A stretch of 64,000 bases of DNA. Source: Gammaproteobacteria bacterium (GTDB lineage Bacteria; Pseudomonadota; Gammaproteobacteria; Ga0077536). The DNA lies in NCBI GenBank assembly GCA_016209015.1, contig JACQWY010000035.1, positions 1 through 64,000 on the forward strand, given 5' to 3'. The notes below the pieces were generated by a model. The model was not told the origin of the DNA and did not search any database. It saw only the letters and a list, made by a program, of their open reading frames with translations. A program made the position numbers and the translations under genes. Positions within the stretch are counted from its first letter, which is position 1; the number at the start of each line of letters is the position of its first letter. This document shows, in pieces, positions 16,827-26,025 of this stretch.

Positions 16827-18386
16827 GTGGCTAAATTAGCTGACCAAGAAAGGCGATCCGATTTGCGGCGCATATTGGCGACGTCGATTTTTGGCATTTT
16901 GGGTCGCTCATCACGTCTCGCGATCAACGTCGGTCTCATAGGCTATGCGGTGGCGAAGCTGGATGCGCAGACGTGGGCCATCACGGCAATCGCGGCATCA
17001 CTTAGCAGCTACCTGGGCCTATTGCAGTTGGGGGCCTCGTCTGGCATAGGCCGTCTGCTCGGTGAAGCTGTTGCGACCCGGAGCCAAGACTCGTTTGTTG
17101 AGCGATATAGCGCGAGTTGGGTGGTGTGTGGCCTTGTTAGCGTCGCCGTCGTCAGTGTGGCGGTGTTGCTCGCGCGTCTCGGGTTCGGGCGCCTTGATAT
17201 ACCCGTGCCCTTACATGAGGACGCATATGCCGCGCTCGTTTTCACTGTAATTAGCGTCGTCCTCACGACTTGCAACCTAGTCAGTATCGGGACTCTCCAG
17301 GCTATTGGAAAACTTGAACTGTTTCTTGGCGCTGAATTTGGAGCGGCGATAGCCCGGGCACTCCTTACAGTGCTGGGATTCGAGCTGCTTCATCCAACTG
17401 CGGCGGTATATACGGGCGCATTGGCGGCGGCGAATTTGTTGCTGTTGCTCTGGTGCAATTGGGGAATGACAAGATCCCTCGGGCCTGAGCGCGCGCGCTT
17501 TCGATGGCCAAGCATTGCAGCCCTCAAAAAGGCGTTCCTTTTTAACTCTCTAGCGTTCGCGGATTCGATTATCTACGTGGGATTTTTGCAGTCGCCCGTT
17601 TTCCTTCTTCGCCCAGACTTGGTTCAAATTGGCGCCTATGGGCTATTCGTTCAGGTGAACAATGTCCTTCGCACGCTTATTGGTCCGACGTCCCAATCTC
17701 TTTCGGCGCTGTTAGTTTCCTACCGGGCTACCGGTCAGCATGAGCGGCTGGATCGTACATTCGCTGCGTCATCGAAGACGTTCTTTGCGATAGGGGGCGT
17801 CGTTAGCGCAGAGTTAGTGGTATTTGGACAGGAAATGCTCTCTTTATGGCTCCACAACGTGGAGTTGCTGAATTCTTTAGCCTCAGCGTGGCCCTATTTG
17901 GCCATGATGATCGGGATGGGGATTGCGGCGATTCCATCAGCAGTGTTCCTCGTGTCAGTCGGTCGGATCGAGTTCCCTGCGCTAATTGGAATTGTCATAT
18001 TGTTGATCTTCTTGACCGTTGCCCACCGAATTACCTCAGCAAGTGACGAGCCGGGCAGGTTTGTTGACACGGCCGTTGTATTGCTTATCGCGTACGGCTT
18101 ACATCAAGTGATCCGGATAATATTCGCTTGGAGCACCCTGTCGGTCGCTGAGCGAAAGCTTCCGTTCGCCGGACTTGCCGCCAGTTCGCTCTTTAGTCTA
18201 GTTGTTGCTGGTACAGCGGCTTTTCTTGGTAAGTCACTAGACCACACGTCAGCGGCGCAGTTGATTCTCGGGGTAAGTCTATTAGCAATCATATCAGTTG
18301 CGTGTTGGTGGAGCGTGATGCTTACGCCTGGCGAGCGAGCGATGATATTGAAGAAGCGCCCGGCGTCGGAATCTAAAGAGGTATGA
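16827..18386 (+). CDS. Wzx-type polysaccharide flippase
   Basis: A 519-residue integral membrane protein with about 12-14 hydrophobic helices in the MATE/MVF (oligosaccharidyl-lipid flippase) pattern. There are paired helices at the N-terminus with ILATSIFGILGRSSRLAINVGL, polar residues in early helices (GASSGIGRLLGEA) and a long hydrophobic C-terminus. It begins at a GTG and overlaps the next gene by four bases (ATGA). It would flip the lipid-linked repeat unit to the periplasm. Sequence divergence is normal for Wzx, so the call rests on topology and context as well as on family resemblance. Confidence 0.87.
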   Translation: MAKLADQERRSDLRRILATSIFGILGRSSRLAINVGLIGYAVAKLDAQTWAITAIAASLSSYLGLLQLGASSGIGRLLGEAVATRSQDSFVERYSASWVVCGLVSVAVVSVAVLLARLGFGRLDIPVPLHEDAYAALVFTVISVVLTTCNLVSIGTLQAIGKLELFLGAEFGAAIARALLTVLGFELLHPTAAVYTGALAAANLLLLLWCNWGMTRSLGPERARFRWPSIAALKKAFLFNSLAFADSIIYVGFLQSPVFLLRPDLVQIGAYGLFVQVNNVLRTLIGPTSQSLSALLVSYRATGQHERLDRTFAASSKTFFAIGGVVSAELVVFGQEMLSLWLHNVELLNSLASAWPYLAMMIGMGIAAIPSAVFLVSVGRIEFPALIGIVILLIFLTVAHRITSASDEPGRFVDTAVVLLIAYGLHQVIRIIFAWSTLSVAERKLPFAGLAASSLFSLVVAGTAAFLGKSLDHTSAAQLILGVSLLAIISVACWWSVMLTPGERAMILKKRPASESKEV

Positions 18387-19348
18387 GCATGAAGTGGGCA
18401 TATGCGAATTTCACCGATAGTTCGTGTAATTTCGGGAACTATGTCATTGACTACGCGACCCGACGCCTGCTGACTAACGTGCTGCCGCCCCCGGTACGAG
18501 AGTTCGATTCATTTCGAGAAGGCCTAGGGGAACAGCGGTACGACGCGGTAATAGTGCCTGGATGTACCATGCTGACCAGAGGCCAAAACCCTGGCCTGGA
18601 ATGTCTAAGTGAAAAGAACGGACCAGTATTTTGTCTCGCCGGATCGATTTGGACCCAAGCGCCGCGGCACGGTTTTCTTCTACGAAATAGAATCCTTGGC
18701 CGGCGTGTTAGCGCTCCCGATCTTTGCATTGCGAACATGATCACCGGCCCCGTTGGTGTTAGAGATCCCTTTACACTGAATACGCTGACCGAACACGGCA
18801 TCCCGGCTCTTTACACAGGTTGCCCTACGCTCTTCCTCGAACGTAATTCTCGACTCGAAGGCGATTACGTGCTTTTTTCTTTCGGCCGCCATGCAATGCG
18901 CGCTCAAGTGCGGGCGGGACGTCGTTTGGCCCGAACAGAACATGTCATAGGAATCGTCCACGAACCTTACGACGAGGCTCGGATTCGCGCGGCTGGCTGG
19001 GATTTGCCACTGATCAATTTTCGTGGGGATATAGAATTGTTCTTGTCGTATTTTCAATCTGCCGCACTGGTCGTGACTGGGCGCCTTCACGGAGCATTGC
19101 CCTCCATTGCGTATGGCCGGCGACTGGTGTATTTCGGGCAAAGGGACACCAGAACGACCCTTCTGGACGATCTGGGTGTCCCAATTGTTGATGTGAGAGA
19201 CATCGATGATTTGCGAACGCACGCGAGGGTCTATTCAGCGGACGTCCTTGTGACGCACTTCAAGAGGAACTGGGAGGAATTACTCCGCCGCGTCGAAAGT
19301 GTAGGAGTCGGTGACGAACATGTCGACCTACTTAGCGGCCGTCCTTGA
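18383..19348 (+). CDS. Polysaccharide pyruvyl transferase family protein
   Basis: A 321-residue protein of the PS_pyruv_trans family (GT-B-like). The recognisable segments are CNFGNYVIDYATRRLL near the N-terminus, a DAVIVPGC segment, VGVRDPFTLNTL, and the C-terminal VVTGRLHGALPSIAYGRRLVYF, equivalent to the RLHG/A block of CsaB and WcaK. It would add a pyruvate ketal from phosphoenolpyruvate to a sugar of the repeat unit, introducing negative charge. Some members of the family are glycosyltransferase-like, so the reaction is not certain. It is translationally coupled to the flippase gene. Confidence 0.85.
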   Translation: MSMKWAYANFTDSSCNFGNYVIDYATRRLLTNVLPPPVREFDSFREGLGEQRYDAVIVPGCTMLTRGQNPGLECLSEKNGPVFCLAGSIWTQAPRHGFLLRNRILGRRVSAPDLCIANMITGPVGVRDPFTLNTLTEHGIPALYTGCPTLFLERNSRLEGDYVLFSFGRHAMRAQVRAGRRLARTEHVIGIVHEPYDEARIRAAGWDLPLINFRGDIELFLSYFQSAALVVTGRLHGALPSIAYGRRLVYFGQRDTRTTLLDDLGVPIVDVRDIDDLRTHARVYSADVLVTHFKRNWEELLRRVESVGVGDEHVDLLSGRP

Positions 19349-19428
19349 CTACCGACCCGCAGCGATCTGGATGACTGACCGGCAACCGAAACGCGGAGTA
19401 TTTCCCCGCTTCTCCGAAAGGGGATGAT

Positions 19429-20721
19429 ATGCGCAGCTTTCTAATTTGGTGTTGGGGCGGCATCTACCTCGCGTCAATTTTTCTTGTGCCGCCCACGCTA
19501 TTTTACCGGCCCGAATATTTTATGGCGCTTTTCACGGCCGCGCTGGCCGCTACGGTCGTGCAGTCGCGGGTAATAGGAGCCTTCAAGGTAGAGGCTGCCT
19601 TGATTATTTTTCTCGGCATCTTCGGCGCTATTGCAGTGTTTCAACAGTCTCTGGCAGGCAAGCCATTCGTTGCTGCTGATGCAATGATTATTCTCCGCTA
19701 CGGCTACTACGTGGCGGCGCTAATAATGGGCGGTGTTATCGCGGAAAAAGTGAGGCTTGGTAGCGTTCGAAGTTACGTCCTTCCGATGCTCGTGGCGTGC
19801 CTTGCCTTGAGTATTCTTCAGTATAAGAACGTGTTTGGTCTCAACAAAATTGTCGTGCCACTGTATACCGTGAAGGGCGATCTACTGATTCACGGGGATT
19901 ATTGGCGGCGGGTAGTGGGGACCTACGGCAACCCAAATTATTGGGGCTTACTTCTTGGCTTCGGATTTCTATTTGCAGTCCCGGGGTTTCTTTGGGGGCG
20001 GCGGTTGTGGGTGGTTATTTTGTTCCCCGCGGTGGCTTACTGTCTTCTGCTAACGGGATCGCGCGCAGCCATGGTGGCGACGGCGGTAGCGATGTCTGTC
20101 GGCGCTGCAATTGTATCCGGTGCTGCGCGAAGGAGTCCCAGAGCGCTGCCCATGCTTATCATTTTTGTGGGCTTCATTGCTCTTGTGGGGATGAAACTAA
20201 GTTTATTGTCGTCTGTGGGTTACGAAAATCCGGATAGGTTCACCAATGTTGAGAGTTTTTATACGCGAGTCAAATATTGGGAAGGAATACTGGACAACAT
20301 AATGAGGTCAAACGGGTTTCAGGTGCTTTTCGGGCGAGGACCGATGAAGGAGGTCGCGAAGCCGTACGGAGACAATATTCTAATTTTGTTGCTGCGAGAT
20401 TATGGCGCGATAAGTGTCGTTTTGTATTTGGCGCTCTTCACACGGATGTATTTTCGTTCAATTCAACAGCTCCGTCACCATGAAACGGGGCCGTTCAATC
20501 AGGACATCGCTGCGCTTTCAATGGTTACGCTGGCATACGGTATATTCGATCTTAGTGCGGATGCGTGGTTCAACGTGCGCGTTGCGGGTTTATTCCTGTT
20601 CTTCTATGGATTCATCGTTGTGAATGCCATGGGCGTATCGGCTAACGGTCGCACCGCAGTTCCAGACTACCAACCTCAAGCGAATGCCCCAAGATATGCG
20701 AATCTCTGTAGTAATACTTAA
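19429..20721 (+). CDS. O-antigen ligase/Wzy-type polymerase
   Basis: A 430-residue membrane protein with about ten or more helices and a large periplasmic loop containing YGNPNYWGLLLGF, followed by LLTGSRAAMVATAVAM. That arrangement, including the GSRAA motif, is typical of the Wzy_C/O-antigen ligase superfamily. A good ribosome-binding site (AAAGGGG) precedes the ATG. In this locus it most likely polymerises the flipped repeat unit in the periplasm. It overlaps the following glycosyltransferase gene by 38 bases. Confidence 0.87.
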   Translation: MRSFLIWCWGGIYLASIFLVPPTLFYRPEYFMALFTAALAATVVQSRVIGAFKVEAALIIFLGIFGAIAVFQQSLAGKPFVAADAMIILRYGYYVAALIMGGVIAEKVRLGSVRSYVLPMLVACLALSILQYKNVFGLNKIVVPLYTVKGDLLIHGDYWRRVVGTYGNPNYWGLLLGFGFLFAVPGFLWGRRLWVVILFPAVAYCLLLTGSRAAMVATAVAMSVGAAIVSGAARRSPRALPMLIIFVGFIALVGMKLSLLSSVGYENPDRFTNVESFYTRVKYWEGILDNIMRSNGFQVLFGRGPMKEVAKPYGDNILILLLRDYGAISVVLYLALFTRMYFRSIQQLRHHETGPFNQDIAALSMVTLAYGIFDLSADAWFNVRVAGLFLFFYGFIVVNAMGVSANGRTAVPDYQPQANAPRYANLCSNT

Positions 20722-21679
20722 CTGGAACGGCGGCGCCGCTAATTGCATTGAAGCAGTCCAGTCTGCTCTTGAGCAGGACTATTTTGACAAGGAGGTCATA
20801 TTTGTTGATAACGGCTCGACGGATAACTCTGGTTCTGAAACTGCTAGAGCATTCCCGGATGTCAATTTCATTTTTTTGGAAGCAAATACAGGGGTCTCTC
20901 ATGGTCGCAATGTCGGAGCCGCAGCGGCGTCAGGCTCTCTAGTCTTTTTTTTGGAGAACGATGGGGCGTGGCAGTCTACAAGCGTGATCTCCGATGCGGT
21001 ACGACTTTTCGAAAGCCTGCCGGACCTTGGGGCAATATATACAAAAGTTGTAGGTTACGATTCCGGGAAGGTGGATGCTCCAATCGATTTCCACGGTGGC
21101 ATTAGCGATGATGGAATCTACTACGCCTCGTCGTTTCGGGGTGGGGCGTCGGTAATTAAACGCGAGACATATCTGAGCTTGGGGGGCTTTCCGGACGATT
21201 ATTTCAGGCAAGGTGAAGAGCGATTTCTATCGTTGCGGATGTATGAGGCTGGGTTTCGGGTCGCGTACTGGCCGCGCCACACGATGCGTCACAAGGGGTC
21301 GGATTACACAGGGAAGCGGGACACGGTGCAGCGATTTTCGTGTGAGAATGAGCTCAAGACGGTCGTTCGTCTTTATCCAAATCCCATCTTCATCGGTGTG
21401 CTTCTGTACAAGCTCTTCGCCTGGGGAATACGCTTCGCGCGAGCTGGGCGGATCGCGATATTTCGTAAGATACTGAGCTGTATTCCGGCTTGGCTTGCTG
21501 AGCGCCGGACTATGACGCAAGTCTCGTTTGATACAATTCGTCTAGTTGAAGGGCTTCAATTTTCCGGTGCTGGAACGTGGAGGTTACAGGACAAGACTCT
21601 GTCCGAGATGAAATCGCTCACGGGCAAAATGAACCCATTGGTCACGAGACTCACATTCAAGATGAGGAAGTGGTTATGA
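20684..21679 (+). CDS. Glycosyltransferase family 2 (GT-A)
   Basis: A 331-residue GT-A enzyme. ISVVILNWNGG, VIFVDNGSTDNS and the metal-binding LENDGAW (DXD position) are conserved, followed by GGASVIKRETYLSLGGFPDDYF, the usual acceptor-side block. A rhamnosyltransferase-like WbbL subgroup is plausible. I use the ATG at 20684; another in-frame ATG lies at 20696, and the ORF-track start at 20624 would add residues with no family match. It begins inside the polymerase gene and ends in an ATGA overlap with the next gene. The sugar transferred is unknown. Confidence 0.88.
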   Translation: MPQDMRISVVILNWNGGAANCIEAVQSALEQDYFDKEVIFVDNGSTDNSGSETARAFPDVNFIFLEANTGVSHGRNVGAAAASGSLVFFLENDGAWQSTSVISDAVRLFESLPDLGAIYTKVVGYDSGKVDAPIDFHGGISDDGIYYASSFRGGASVIKRETYLSLGGFPDDYFRQGEERFLSLRMYEAGFRVAYWPRHTMRHKGSDYTGKRDTVQRFSCENELKTVVRLYPNPIFIGVLLYKLFAWGIRFARAGRIAIFRKILSCIPAWLAERRTMTQVSFDTIRLVEGLQFSGAGTWRLQDKTLSEMKSLTGKMNPLVTRLTFKMRKWL

Positions 21680-22536
21680 AATCCCCCTGCTCAAATTTGG
21701 GTCGACTGCGATTGGCGGCGATGCTTCTGTTTTGTGGGTGCTTTCTCGCAGCGGAGGGCAGCTCCGCAGCGGGTTCGACTACGTTCGAAATATATGACGG
21801 CACCAGCTATAGAAACAAGCCTAACTTGGTCAGGTACGGGATCCAGCCCGTCTATATACTCACCGAAGGTAAGTTCTGGGACAAGAAGACAGATCAGTCG
21901 CTGCCCGATGCGAAGAGAGTGAAGAAGGCCGCTGCGGACGCGGCATCGAAAGGCCTATTAACCATCATAGATATAGAACGCTGGAAAATGTGGGCCGGCG
22001 TCGGAGTCGAAGAAAACGTCCCGAAATACGTCGGCGTGCTTAAGAAATTCAAGGAGTCTGCTCCAAACCTGCGCGTCGGTTATTACGCCACGGCGCCTCA
22101 GGGAAGTTACGGAACTGCACAAGTTCCAAGTTCCAATAGCGGATACCGTCGGTGGATGCAACTCAACGATTCATTGCGTCCAATTGCAAATCTTGCTGAC
22201 GCGGTGTTCCCGTCGATCTACACATACTCCACCAATCGAGAAGCCTGGAAACGTTTTGCGTTGGCGCAAGTAAATGAGGCTCGAAGGTACGGCAAGCCCG
22301 TATACGCGTTCATCTGGCCTCAATACGTAGATAACGCGCCTGATAAAAGCATTGCCCTTAAGTGGCTCCCGGAAGATTTTTGGAGGTTTCAGCTGGATAC
22401 GTTAAGCGGCGTCGCGGATGGCGTTGTAATTTGGGGGGGATGGGATTTCAAAGGATGGCGAGCAATCGAGTGGGATGACAGTGCCCCTTGGTGGGGCGCA
22501 ACGAAAGACTTTATTGCTCGCATTCCACAAAAATAG
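21676..22536 (+). CDS. Secreted TIM-barrel glycosidase, GH56 (hyaluronidase)-like
   Basis: A 286-residue exported protein: a signal peptide ends near AAEGSSAAG, followed by a probable TIM barrel. LTIIDIERWKMW (Asp99/Glu101) resembles the catalytic D-x-E dyad of GH56 hyaluronidases, and DAVFPSIYTYS resembles their PSIY block. KPVYAFIWPQYVDN and GVVIWGGWDFKGW fit later strands. The similarity is by motif only, so a different GH family with the same fold is possible. The ATG at 21676 overlaps the upstream stop (ATGA), placing it firmly in the EPS operon. A periplasmic or surface hydrolase that trims the polymer or sets its length is inferred. Confidence 0.68.
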   Translation: MKSPCSNLGRLRLAAMLLFCGCFLAAEGSSAAGSTTFEIYDGTSYRNKPNLVRYGIQPVYILTEGKFWDKKTDQSLPDAKRVKKAAADAASKGLLTIIDIERWKMWAGVGVEENVPKYVGVLKKFKESAPNLRVGYYATAPQGSYGTAQVPSSNSGYRRWMQLNDSLRPIANLADAVFPSIYTYSTNREAWKRFALAQVNEARRYGKPVYAFIWPQYVDNAPDKSIALKWLPEDFWRFQLDTLSGVADGVVIWGGWDFKGWRAIEWDDSAPWWGATKDFIARIPQK

Positions 22537-22662
22537 CGCGGATTGTCGATTCGGACCGCCCAATGCAACCGGATAGATACGTTTTGATGGTTCTTCGGAC
22601 TACACGCGCAAAGTCCGCGTGAAGCTGGCTGCCCGAGAGCGTTCACAGCTAGGGGGATGGGA

Positions 22663-23232
22663 ATGGTGTCGAGCACGAGCCCTTCGTTAGCCGACTATCG
22701 AGTGGCGGGATACTGCCCAGGGGCGGGGAGACTGAAACGCGCGGCCTGGTACGTGCTAAACGCAATATTTTTCGATTCTTGGCTGTGCCCATTCTATCCC
22801 CTAAAGAATCTTATTCTCCGATTGTTCGGTGCTCGGATTGGTATTGGGGTGATCATCAAGCCTCGCGTGAATATTAAACACCCATGGCGTCTAAGTGTGG
22901 GTGATCACGTTTGGATTGGCGAAGGCGTCTGGATTGATAATTTGGTCCAGGTCACCATAGGTTCGAATGTTTGCATATCGCAGGGAGCAATGCTGTTGAC
23001 AGGTAACCACGATTATAAGGACCCGCATTTCGGGCTAATCACTGGAGAAATCACAATTGGCGACGGAGTTTGGGTTGGCGCGCAAAGCATCGTCGGACCA
23101 TCGGTTCGCTGTTACGAAAATGCTGTAATAACGGCGGGAAGTATCTTGACCAGTGAGGCGGAGCAAAATGCCATTTACAGGGGCAACCCGGCGGTTCGGA
23201 TTCGTGAGCGGATATTGCGCAGTCATCCATGA
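22663..23232 (+). CDS. WcaF-family O-acetyltransferase
   Basis: A 189-residue left-handed beta-helix acetyltransferase of the WcaF type. KRAAWYVLNAIFFDSW and PLKNLILRLFGARIG form the N-terminal lead, followed by hexapeptide repeats (HVWIGEGVWIDNLVQVTIGSNVCISQGAMLL), the catalytic-histidine region TGNHDYKDPHF, and YRGNPAVRIRER at the end. Two ATGs lie six bases apart. The first (22657) directly abuts AGGGGG, while the second (22663) has proper spacing from it, so I start at 22663. It is the second acetyltransferase of the locus. ATGA overlap with the next gene. Confidence 0.9.
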   Translation: MVSSTSPSLADYRVAGYCPGAGRLKRAAWYVLNAIFFDSWLCPFYPLKNLILRLFGARIGIGVIIKPRVNIKHPWRLSVGDHVWIGEGVWIDNLVQVTIGSNVCISQGAMLLTGNHDYKDPHFGLITGEITIGDGVWVGAQSIVGPSVRCYENAVITAGSILTSEAEQNAIYRGNPAVRIRERILRSHP

Positions 23233-24449
23233 ACAAGTTGGTTTTTGTAAATCGATATTTTTTTCCAGACAGCTCTGCCACGAGTCAACTCCTAAGTGAC
23301 CTCGCATTCGAATTGAGTGGCGCGGGCTGTACGGTGTATGTCGTGACTAGTAGGCAGCTTTATCACGATCCAAATGCTGACTTGACGCCTTCGGAATCGA
23401 TCAACGGTGTGAATGTCGCTCGGGTATGGTCCAGTCACTATGGCAGGAAGATATTGATCCTGCGTGCGCTTGATTACTTTTCCTTTTACATAAGTGCGTG
23501 CGTTGCGCTCCTGTCGATGCTAGGAAAGGGCGATGTCGTAATTGCGAAGACTGACCCGCCGTTGCTTTCATTGGCAGTTTGGCCGGTTGCGGTGTTGAGG
23601 GGAGCGCGTGTTGTTAACTGGCTTCAAGATGTTTATCCAGACGTGGCCCAGGCACTAAACGTCGCAGGCGTAAAATATTTGGCTCCATTGCTGAAGTGGA
23701 TGCGGAATCTGACTCTAAAGCACGCAACCGTAAATGTGGTGATCGGCGAGAACATGGCCAGCCTGCTCGAAGGCGAAGGTGTTCAACCGCGCAAGATTCA
23801 GGTGATTCATAACTGGATTGATGGCGGCAAGATTGTTCCACAAAAGGAAGTTGGCAGGGGCTTGCGCGAAGAGTGGAATCTGGACAGTCGCTTCGTCGTG
23901 GGGTATTCCGGAAACATGGGGCGCGTCCATGATTTCGCGACGATCATTAGTGCAATAAAGACCCTTGCGTCGAAAGTTTCCGATATAAGTTTCCTTTTTG
24001 TCGGGGCGGGAGCTCGCGAAGCATTTATTAAAGAAGAATTACGGGGCATTCCGAATGTCTTATTCAAGCCGCATCAGCCCTTTGAAAAACTCTCGGAATC
24101 ATTGGGAGTTCCTGATGTACACCTAGTTTCCTTATTGCCAGAGATGGAGGGTTTGATTGTGCCGAGCAAATTCTACGGTATAGCTGCTGCAGGGCGTCCT
24201 GTGATTTTTGTTGGAAGCAGAACTGGGGAAATTGCAAAGATAATTGGCCGTTCAAAATGCGGTTATGCGGTCCCGAGCGGTGATTCAGCGAGCCTGGCGG
24301 ATTGTATCGAAAGCATCTATTGGAATCGTGAAGATGGACGACGCAGAGGGGGCGAGGCGAGAAAACTGTTTGATAGTGAGTTCAATCGAGACATCGCAAT
24401 GCGGAAATGGAAAGAAGTGCTGGGCATCGCGCATGTGGCGAGCTTATGA
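23229..24449 (+). CDS. Glycosyltransferase family 4 (WcaI/WbuB-like)
   Basis: A 406-residue GT-B enzyme. The N-terminus (NRYFFPDSSATSQLLSDLAFEL) and VVIAKTDPPLLSL with WLQDVYPDVA are characteristic of the WcaI/WbuB group, often fucosyl- or FucNAc-transferases. The C-terminal domain shows VGYSGNMGRVHDF, FLFVGAGAREAF and VPSKFYGIAAAGRPVIFVG. The link to fucose is only suggestive, but it agrees with gmd and fcl downstream. Translationally coupled on both sides (ATGA with wcaF-like and with the exosortase). Confidence 0.88.
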   Translation: MNKLVFVNRYFFPDSSATSQLLSDLAFELSGAGCTVYVVTSRQLYHDPNADLTPSESINGVNVARVWSSHYGRKILILRALDYFSFYISACVALLSMLGKGDVVIAKTDPPLLSLAVWPVAVLRGARVVNWLQDVYPDVAQALNVAGVKYLAPLLKWMRNLTLKHATVNVVIGENMASLLEGEGVQPRKIQVIHNWIDGGKIVPQKEVGRGLREEWNLDSRFVVGYSGNMGRVHDFATIISAIKTLASKVSDISFLFVGAGAREAFIKEELRGIPNVLFKPHQPFEKLSESLGVPDVHLVSLLPEMEGLIVPSKFYGIAAAGRPVIFVGSRTGEIAKIIGRSKCGYAVPSGDSASLADCIESIYWNREDGRRRGGEARKLFDSEFNRDIAMRKWKEVLGIAHVASL

Positions 24450-26011
24450 ATTCAATTAAGTGGACGGCGAAACCAAGTTACTGGCTGGGACTCCTTATCC
24501 CGACTGCGATAGCCGCTTTCCTGTGCAGGAATGGTATTGAGCACATGTCTCGGGCTTGGTTCCACCAGGAAGAATACAGCCATGCCGTCTTAATTCCATT
24601 CATCGCTGGTTATTTGGTTTGGCAGAGACGCGCGGATTTGTCCCGAGCTTCCTTTACAGGGTCATGGCTCGGAGTTGTTATGGTCGCGATGGGCGTTCTT
24701 ATATTTATTGGCGGAGAACTGGGAACGCTGTTTGTTTTGATCGAATACGCATTTCTTATTCTTCTTTATGGAATCACGCTGAGCGTAGTGGGGGGGCGGG
24801 CTTTCAAGTTGCTAGCTGTACCGCTACTTATTCTCGCATTCATGATCCCTCTGCCGAATTTTCTGTATAACAACCTTTCCTCGCAGCTCCAACTGTGGTC
24901 ATCTCAAATCGGTGTGGCGGTCGTCCGTCTTGCAGGAATTAGTGTTTTCCTTGAAGGCAATGTCATCGATCTGGGCAGTTACAAACTGCAGGTAGCTGAG
25001 GCCTGTAATGGACTCCGGTATCTGTTCCCGTTGACGACATTGGGATTTATCGTTGCCTATTTTTATCACGCTGCATTTTGGAAAAGGGCAATCATCTTTT
25101 TATCGACGATCCCCATCACTGTCCTCATGAATAGTTTTCGGATCGGAATAATTGCGGTAATGGTGAATTTTTGGGGCCAATCTATGGCGGAAGGCTTCCT
25201 TCACGATTTTGAAGGATGGGCCGTGTTCATGGCTTGTTTCGGTGTGTTGTTCATTGAAATGTGGATTTTGCTTCGCGTGACCAATGATAAACGCCCCCTT
25301 CGGGAGGTTTTTGGACTTGAGGTTCCGGAGAGGCTGCCTGAGGGCGCGGAAATTCGTGTTCGTTCCTTTCCTCGCTCAGGAATAATTGCAGCCGTTGTAA
25401 TCGCTCTTGGGCTTCTCCCGGCCCTTTCAATTCCAGAGCGCGCCGAAATAATTCCATCGCGGTCCACATTTGATGAGTTTCCACTTCAAACAGCGGGCTG
25501 GGTAGGACGGCGCGATGCTCTTGAGAAAGTCTACATCGATACTCTAAAATTCACCGATTACATTCTGGTGAACTACCATCGCAACGCAGATTCGACGTTA
25601 ACGTTCTACGTCGCCTACTACGAGTCACAGCGTAAGGGGCAATCCGCGCACTCGCCGCGGTCTTGCCTGCCCGGCGGCGGCTGGCGGATCGAGGCCCTGA
25701 CGCAGGAAACGATCGAGGGCGCCACAGTGGCCGGCAAGCCGCTTCGTGTCAACCGCGTCCTGATCAGCTACGGGGATCAAAAGCAACTAGTCTATTACTG
25801 GTTCCAGCAGCGCGGGCGCGTCATCACTAACGAATACCTGGTGAAATGGTATATGTTTGTGGATGCGATCCGCAAGAACCGCACGGACGGCGCGCTGGTC
25901 AGGCTGACGATGCCCCTCGCGCCGGGTGAGGACCCAGCGAAAGCGGATATTGCCCTCTCGCAATTTTCGCGGGATGTTGCCCCGGAACTGGCCAAGTACA
26001 TTCCCGAATAG
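24446..26011 (+). CDS. Exosortase-EpsI fusion, likely VPLPA-specific (XrtD-like)
   Basis: A 521-residue membrane protein. Residues 1-285 are the multi-helix exosortase domain with all three catalytic residues: Cys187 in AEACNGLRYLFPL, Arg232 in NSFRIGIIAVM and His253 in FLHDFEGW. After a linker and another helix (IIAAVVIALGLLPAL), residues 330-521 form an EpsI domain with the SPRSCLPGGGW motif. Exosortases cleave PEP-CTERM-like tails. The fusion to EpsI and the VPVPG-tailed protein at 1.4-2.0 kb point to the VPLPA-specific class, which I recall as XrtD. The start at 24446 overlaps the GT4 stop. The first three quarters of the gene are AT-richer than the last quarter. Confidence 0.92.
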   Translation: MNSIKWTAKPSYWLGLLIPTAIAAFLCRNGIEHMSRAWFHQEEYSHAVLIPFIAGYLVWQRRADLSRASFTGSWLGVVMVAMGVLIFIGGELGTLFVLIEYAFLILLYGITLSVVGGRAFKLLAVPLLILAFMIPLPNFLYNNLSSQLQLWSSQIGVAVVRLAGISVFLEGNVIDLGSYKLQVAEACNGLRYLFPLTTLGFIVAYFYHAAFWKRAIIFLSTIPITVLMNSFRIGIIAVMVNFWGQSMAEGFLHDFEGWAVFMACFGVLFIEMWILLRVTNDKRPLREVFGLEVPERLPEGAEIRVRSFPRSGIIAAVVIALGLLPALSIPERAEIIPSRSTFDEFPLQTAGWVGRRDALEKVYIDTLKFTDYILVNYHRNADSTLTFYVAYYESQRKGQSAHSPRSCLPGGGWRIEALTQETIEGATVAGKPLRVNRVLISYGDQKQLVYYWFQQRGRVITNEYLVKWYMFVDAIRKNRTDGALVRLTMPLAPGEDPAKADIALSQFSRDVAPELAKYIPE

Positions 26012-26025
26012 AAAGCGATCCCTGG

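Noticed and set aside
16631-16839. Two short overlapping ORFs upstream of the flippase
   Set aside because: Neither has a recognisable fold or ribosome-binding site; they overlap each other and the flippase start.
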